Origin: Herpomyces periplanetae | Lineage: Eukaryota; Ascomycota; Laboulbeniomycetes; Herpomycetales; Herpomycetaceae | Length of the DNA stretch: 41,067 bases | Reading direction: 5' to 3' | Assembly (NCBI GenBank): GCA_009733715.1 | Contig: WMKJ01000107.1 | Coordinates: forward strand, 1 to 41,067 | Shown: piece after piece, positions 36,287 to 41,067 of the stretch | Layout of the letters: each line of letters starts with the position of its first letter | How positions within the stretch are numbered: position 1 is the stretch's first letter | The notes under the pieces: model-generated | The model's input: the letters and a program-made list of their open reading frames with translations, nothing else | The model's database searches: none | Told to the model about the DNA's origin: nothing | Program-made: the position numbers and the translations under genes

Positions 36287-36962
36287 AGCTGACTCGGCAC
36301 AGAATGTCGTCTTATATCTCTCGCGTTACTACCAAATCCGCCTTAGCGTCAACCGCTATGCGTGCTTCGATGAAGCAAAGTTCTTTCGCTTCAAATTCCC
36401 TTCGTTTTTCCCACAATCGTACGTACCCTTTGGATAATTTTTTGGAATTTTTTCAACTAACTTTCTCGTCAAGTTTCCGCTTCTCGCTTGCCTAGCTCAA
36501 TTAACAAGCAAATACCATGCGTTGGATCTGGTAGTAGCTTACTCACGATTGCTCGTCGTTCCAATCTTCCCATGAACGTTTGGCGTAATGCTATGCAGAG
36601 TCGTGGTGTCGTTGCTGAAACCACTGCTGCAGCTTTGATAGCCTCAGCCAAGATTCAAGGTGCTGGTCTCGCGACAATTGGTTTAGCCGGTGCCGGTGTG
36701 GGTATCGGAACTGTGTTCGGTGCTCTTATTCAAGTAGGTTTACTATTATGTTTTTTCATCTCTTTATCCTTGTCACTCCTCATAGGCCCCCCTCCTCTCT
36801 CCTTTATTTTTATATGATTCTGACTTTAATATACAGGGTGTTGCTCGCAATCCAAGCTTACGCGCCCAACTCTTCCAATACGCTGTATTGGGATTTGCTT
36901 TCGCTGAGGCTACCGGACTGTTCGCTCTGATGATGTCTTTCCTTCTGCTCTACGTCGCCTAA
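36283..36962 (+). CDS. ATP9: ATP synthase c-subunit (subunit 9), nuclear-encoded with mitochondrial presequence
   Basis: Forms the c-ring of the mitochondrial Fo motor. Exons 36283-36418, 36474-36733 and 36837-36962 join in frame to 173 aa with GTACGT and GTAGGT donors. Residues 1 to about 95 are a basic, Ser-rich presequence ([32 protein letters not shown]). The mature part is two transmembrane hairpin helices: [20 protein letters not shown], the polar loop [13 protein letters not shown], and [20 protein letters not shown] with the proton-binding Glu in FAEATG. An intron falls exactly between helix 1 and the RNPS loop. The end [10 protein letters not shown] resembles mitochondrially encoded fungal subunit 9 more than the classic nuclear ascomycete form. 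A start at 36304 (MSSYIS) is possible. Confidence 0.95.
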
Positions 36963-37344
36963 ATCAAAAATCAAATCGTGTAATGTACGAAACCCTGTTA
37001 AACATTGCGTTATAAAGTCCTTCCATCCATGATTATAATTGTTTCTCTCAGCTTAATATATGCGATTTGTCCTTCACCGTTTACTTATCTGCTCACTCGG
37101 CAATTGCTATTATCGTGCATTTGTAATAATTCTTATACAATTCATATAAGCCTGCACATTGCTTATGTAGCGTGTAATATGTCGTAGAAATTTCCATTGC
37201 AATTTAAATATGTATGTGTATGCATTTGTTAGAATGTTTACATCTGCTGTTTGGCCCGTCCAGCATTTGTGTCACGTGATGACTATAAGGTGAGGGACGG
37301 GCCAAGTTTCCGGAGAGATCGGGTTGGAGGGTGCTTCACGGTAG
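36963..37344. other. Convergent gap between ATP9 and SRP9 with inverted repeat
   Basis: 3' flanks of both genes. It contains perfect 11-bp inverted arms (TTGGCCCGTCC at 37251-37261 and GGACGGGCCAA at 37295-37305). These enclose GTCACGTGAT (37271-37280), near the centre. No gene seen. Confidence 0.5.
37251..37305. repeat. Inverted repeat enclosing TCACGTGA
   Basis: Two 11-bp arms match perfectly and are separated by 33 bp. The loop carries the palindrome TCACGTGA at 37272-37279, 2-3 bp off the exact centre. Confidence 0.7.
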
Positions 37345-37916
37345 CTATTTTCGCTTTGTACGGCGATGTTTGCCGGTCGGTTTACCGGAAAATTCGCAAG
37401 TAGTCGGTTTGTCGGACTTTACGTTTGACGGTTCGGTGGGTACGTTAGTAGGTGAGGGAGCGGAAGTAGGTTGTGCCGCTAGCGTACGGGGATCTCGGTT
37501 ATCGGAATGGCAAGCCACGGGAAGAACGGACGGAGAATTGGCGTGAGTTAATTGTTGAGTTTTCGTTATATGGCCTAATAAACCGACCAAACGACGAATT
37601 TCGGCAGCACGGCGGGTACGATATTTTATGCACACTCCGCTTACGGGATCATATGCTTTCATTGTTAAGTAGGCTTTTCGGGTGGTAGAAGTATCACCAT
37701 CATCACAGGTACGGACAGTGTTTTGATTTCGATACGTAAATTTGGTAGTTATACGCGTCTGAAAGTTAATTAAGTGATTAACTTTATTAGCAATGGTACA
37801 CATGCCCACTGGCTATTCACATCCGTTCGCATGCATTAACATACCGTAACCGGTTGCGCTTCAATTAATGTAGTGGATTCGGCGATCCATCGTTGACTCG
37901 TTGAAACGTACGTCAT
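37345..37916 (-). CDS. SRP9: SRP9/Srp21-like signal recognition particle subunit
   Basis: Alu-domain protein of the signal recognition particle, which pauses translation of secretory proteins in the cytosol. Exons 37845-37916 and 37345-37758 join in frame (86-bp GTATGT...CAG intron) to 161 aa. Exon 1 encodes MTYVSTSQRWIAESTTLIEA, matching the N-terminal helix with its aromatic-Trp pattern. Exon 2 continues TTRITTKFTYRNQ, then AYLTMKAYDPVSGVCIKYRT and RRAAEIRRLVGLLGHI, the second beta strand pair and helix of SRP9. The C-terminal about 60 residues are Pro/Ser/Lys-rich, ending HRRTKRK, like the basic tails of fungal Srp21. The ORF on the opposite strand is a shadow. Confidence 0.87.
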
Positions 37917-38075
37917 ACCGTAGGCGTAAACGCGAGCTGGCCTAGAATTTACACGTTTGGCTCACCTCAGCTAAGCTCAGCCTCGTGTGCACGTAATAGT
38001 CTACACGCGGTTAATTTAATATACGTATACGTTCAAAAAGTTGTAATGTTTTGATCTGTTGAAAATTTTGTCGGC

Positions 38076-38095
38076 GTGCGCGTATATATACCAAT
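38076..38095. repeat. GTGCGCGTxTATATACCAAT element, copy 2
   Basis: One mismatch from the copy at 27869-27888. Here it lies 70-90 bp before the ATG of the small ORF at 38167, so the TATATA part could serve as a TATA box. About 160 bp separate it from the SRP9 start on the other side. Confidence 0.55.
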
Positions 38096-38166
38096 ATTAA
38101 ATTAAGCAAGCGTTCATTCATCGACTTGTATTAATCGTCGTACGAAAGCTCCCGTTCATAACAAAC

Positions 38167-38400
38167 ATGCGTAGAAGCAAGCTCAACCATTTCGTATCCC
38201 ACTTTCCAAGCCTGCTCCCTTCTGGCCTTTCTCCACACGCTTCCAACATTCTTCGCTTACCTCGTAAACTAACTTACGTCATACAAAATTCCGGGTTCGT
38301 GATTTACGCACCAAATTCACCTGGTACTGTCCTCCGTAAAGACAGCATCCTTGATGGAGCCCTCGAGTCATGTGTCTCACATTTAACCACCACTTTATGA
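38167..38400 (+). CDS. Small hypothetical protein (77 aa)
   Basis: Not recognised. The start context AACAAACATG is good and a TATATA element lies about 80 bp upstream. The N-terminus is basic and Ser/His-rich (MRRSKLNHFVSHFPSLLPSG), which could be a mitochondrial presequence. A short beta-like core follows (KLTYVIQNSGFVIYAPNSPG). The opposite strand also has an 80-aa ORF (38279-38521) with a hydrophobic N-terminus (GLLICCVCVYF), so at most one of the two is likely real. Codon content does not decide. I prefer the plus strand because of the upstream elements. Confidence 0.35.
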   Translation: MRRSKLNHFVSHFPSLLPSGLSPHASNILRLPRKLTYVIQNSGFVIYAPNSPGTVLRKDSILDGALESCVSHLTTTL

Positions 38401-38634
38401 ATTTCACGACAGGGGATATTTTCAATTCACATTTGCCCTTATAATCGTCAACGATCTGTCTTAATTTTGCGTCTGGTTCGAAGTACACACATACACAACA
38501 AATTAACAATCCTATCGTCATAAGTCAAAATCCAAAATATGGCTAGCCAAACCCGTTAATATGATGCAAAATTCACAAAAAAATCCAAATAACCCTCAAA
38601 ATACAAAGTAATAGTAAAACAAAACAAACATCAA

Positions 38635-41067
38635 CTAAGATTGTTCTGAGATATTTTTCGATTGTAACGCTTGTCTCGCTTCCATTTTCCGCGCTATAAA
38701 TTTATTTATCAACAAATCTAGCGTTTGTCCTATACGCTGGAGTTCCCGATGACTCTCTTCGAACAAACCGCATATCAAAGGATGTTCCGAATCACCCGTA
38801 GGTAAATCAGACACGTCGTCAATCACCGTTAAAAAGTCCTTTATGTTGGTAGAGTTGTCAAGATAATCATGCAAAACAGAGGGCGGTATCATAGAACTAG
38901 TACCGGGTGAGCGAAAGGTGTTTTTCCCTTCATTGTTCGACTCAGCCATCTCACCACTAGTTATTCCTTCATCTACCACTTTATCATTATTCTCAACTGA
39001 TGCACTCAATAAGGGAGGGTCTGACGTATTTTCGGTTGGTAAGGATACTTCATCTTTGGACTCCTTTTCCACATCCCGGGACTCTAATTGTAGTCCAATA
39101 ATTTCCGGTGTCGACTGCAATGATAAAGACTCCGAGTGTAATGATCCTGAAAATACTCGGCCATGCCGCGCCGAGCGCGGCACTGTCGATCCAAGAAAAT
39201 CCGGTGATGATGATGAAAAAAATGAATCACTTTCCTCCTGACTCGACGTGTCACCGCCCGGTACTAAGGCCGGGGGAATGGTAGAACTTTCCGACTCTGT
39301 GCTAACGGTTGATGGTGACTTCAAATCATCCATCTGTGGCTCTGTTTCTTCAGAAAGTATATCGGTAGGAGGCTCTAAGGGGACACCATCATTTTTATCA
39401 TCGGCTTCAACCACATCGGTAAGTTCGCTCGGTGCTTCTTCGGTCCTAGTTGTATCCTCACTATGAGATATTTCACTAGCTGTATCGTCCAGATTTTCGG
39501 AGTCCCCGATAATAGACGAGCTAGTTTTACCAGCCGTAGTATCAATATCTGTATGTTCATCATCACTAAGAATCTCGTAAGTACTAATATTATGATGATC
39601 CTCAACCCGGAGGATTTCTGGCGGAAAGGTCGATAAATTCATAGGATGTAGAACTAAATCGGGACTAAGCACTTCAGGTGACATGACTGGTCCCTTTGGA
39701 GCGTCGTTAACCTCGACGTGTAAAGACAAGTCACCTCCGCTTTTCGAGTAACCAGATGCATCGGGTGGTGATAAACTATTCGTGACGTTTACATGCTGAG
39801 TATCGCTGCAGGGCTTCCCCTGCAGATGATCAGAAGTATTTGGGGTCCCTTGATTAGCAGTGTCCATGACCGGCTCTCTACCGTTTTTGAGTGGGGGAGG
39901 GTTAATGGTTTGAGACGCTGGAGTATTTCGTTTGATCCCATGGTTGAATGGGTTCACACGATCCATAATGTTTGTTGATTTAGAAGCATCAACCACATCA
40001 ACATTTGACGCAGCCACAGAAGTTGTGGAACGAGGAGTAGCTGTATCCGATATAGCGGATCGCACTGAACTAACTGAATCAACTGCACTCAATGGCTCCA
40101 TATCTCGCGTTGTCGGGTCGGAATTTCGGTTTCCTAAACTTTGTGATACGATTCGCTCATTTGAAGATGAATGACTTGACACAGAAGCAACTGAGGGCGT
40201 TGATGAGGAGTTGACTGAATGAGAGGGCTCAGAGTTTTTTCGGAACACGTGACGAAACTCAAAGAACCGAGATATACTATCGTACGATTCACTTGGCGAT
40301 GGTGTAGCTTTTTTATCCGAATTAACCGGTGGACTATCCTGTGATTTGGTCAATGAAGGACGTTCAGTGTCACCGGAAGACAACCTCTCTGCGTTATTAT
40401 CCGTATCAAACTTGGTATTGTCGGCGGTAAGCGTAAGATTCTTGGTGGATGATTTTTTATCGCGACGCTTGAATAAACTGCTCAGTTTTCCTTTCTTCTC
40501 TTTTTTCTTTTTATCCTCCTTAACAAGTTCAACCGGTATAATCTTATCAAAGGTTGTTGAGGCTACGCTGACTTCTTTGGTCTCCGAACTTCTATTATTA
40601 TCATCTCGTAACAGATTCGGAGTAAGCGTGATTCTTCTAGTTTCTGTTGAATCATCCCGAAAAATGGAGTCAGCATTTCGGATATTATCTGGCTTAGCTT
40701 TAACTATAGTTGCGCACGCATACACATGAGTGTTAGAAACCGGAAACAAAAAAATTTGGGCTCATACACATATATATACACGTGTAGTATGCGCAACGCG
40801 TACCCGCATGTATGAACTTGAAATTTGCGACATTGATGAGAAACTTACGGGATGCAGAGTCGAGTGACTGAGGCGTATGGGAATCAGTATCCGTTTTTCC
40901 CGCGTGATTTAATACTGTTGTAGTGGCAAGTGGGTCCCCACCCTTGGAAGATGCCTCATTGCGTGATCCATCACTTTCGTTTTTGCGTTTTGCTTCGTCA
41001 AGTGCATTATCTGACGAACTCTCGCTAAGTACACAGCTCGTGTTATCCGTGTTAGGTGTTGAAGTAG
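38635..41067 (-). CDS. Large Ser/Thr/Asp-rich protein, 5' end off window
   Basis: Function not identified. Exons 40849-41067 (open at the edge) and 38635-40703 join in frame (145-bp GTAAGT...TAG intron, phase 1), giving at least 762 residues. Nearly all is disordered and rich in Ser, Thr, Asp, Glu and Pro. A basic patch KKKKEKKGKLSSLFKRRDKK stands out. 'LSxLFKRxxKK' patches occur in some large fungal SH3-domain and cell-polarity proteins, which is my weak guess. An upstream SH3 or other domain outside the window would be needed to confirm it. The C-terminus has a probable coiled-coil helix (ESHRELQRIGQTLDLLINKF, then ARKMEARQAL). The reading frame is secure. Confidence 0.8.

Noticed and set aside
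37277-37283. Box C-like GTGATGA as part of a C/D snoRNA
   Set aside because: No box D (CTGA) or terminal stem is found at a suitable distance downstream.
37331-37546. Plus-strand ORF over the SRP9 3' exon
   Set aside because: It is a shadow of the SRP9 Lys/Pro/Ser-rich tail; it has no domain and no upstream signals except the inverted repeat.

Overview
This is nuclear DNA from a fungus. The strongest evidence is an ARG5,6-type fusion of acetylglutamate kinase and acetylglutamyl-phosphate reductase, which is a fungal arrangement. A fungal-type Ngg1/Ada3, Utp21, Gep3-like permuted GTPase, Nse3 and SRP9/21 agree with it. Retained SRSF1-like and RNPS1-like splicing factors and about 30 short introns argue against a budding yeast. 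The lineage cannot be fixed from sequence alone. The nuclear ATP9 encodes a mature c-subunit like the one other fungi keep in mitochondrial DNA. Most genes had to be assembled from exons by hand. Every complete multi-exon model given here closes in frame.

Layout: (1) 1-1666, the 5' part of an SRSF1/Srp2-like SR protein, minus strand, running off the left edge. (2) 2826-16636, a cluster of eight very divergent paralogues on both strands (called A to H here). They encode proteins with an N-terminal hydrophobic signal, a Pro/Ser/Thr-rich linker and a shared beta-rich domain that I do not recognise. This is the best candidate for something undescribed. (3) 17456-20952, a tubby/LURP-like fold candidate only 49 bp upstream of ARG5,6, whose last exon is separate and easily missed. 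(4) 21141-27763, NGG1 (SAGA/ADA) and UTP21 (SSU processome), divergent. (5) 28049-32044, an RNPS1-like splicing factor and a mitochondrial aspartate aminotransferase with a 10-nt microexon. (6) 32546-35755, a mitochondrial YqeH/Gep3-type GTPase and NSE3 (SMC5/6), tail to tail with 29 bp between stops. (7) 36283-37916, nuclear ATP9 and SRP9, convergent. (8) 38167-38400, an unsupported small ORF, and 38635-41067, a large Ser/Thr-rich cytoskeleton- or SH3-protein-like gene running off the right edge.

The housekeeping part is compact, with intergenic gaps of 29 to about 800 bp. It is dotted with CACGTG boxes, several in GTCACGTG or TCACGTGA form. The paralogue cluster has longer AT-rich gaps and only one such box. 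No transposons, viral elements, rRNA, tRNA or CRISPR arrays were seen.
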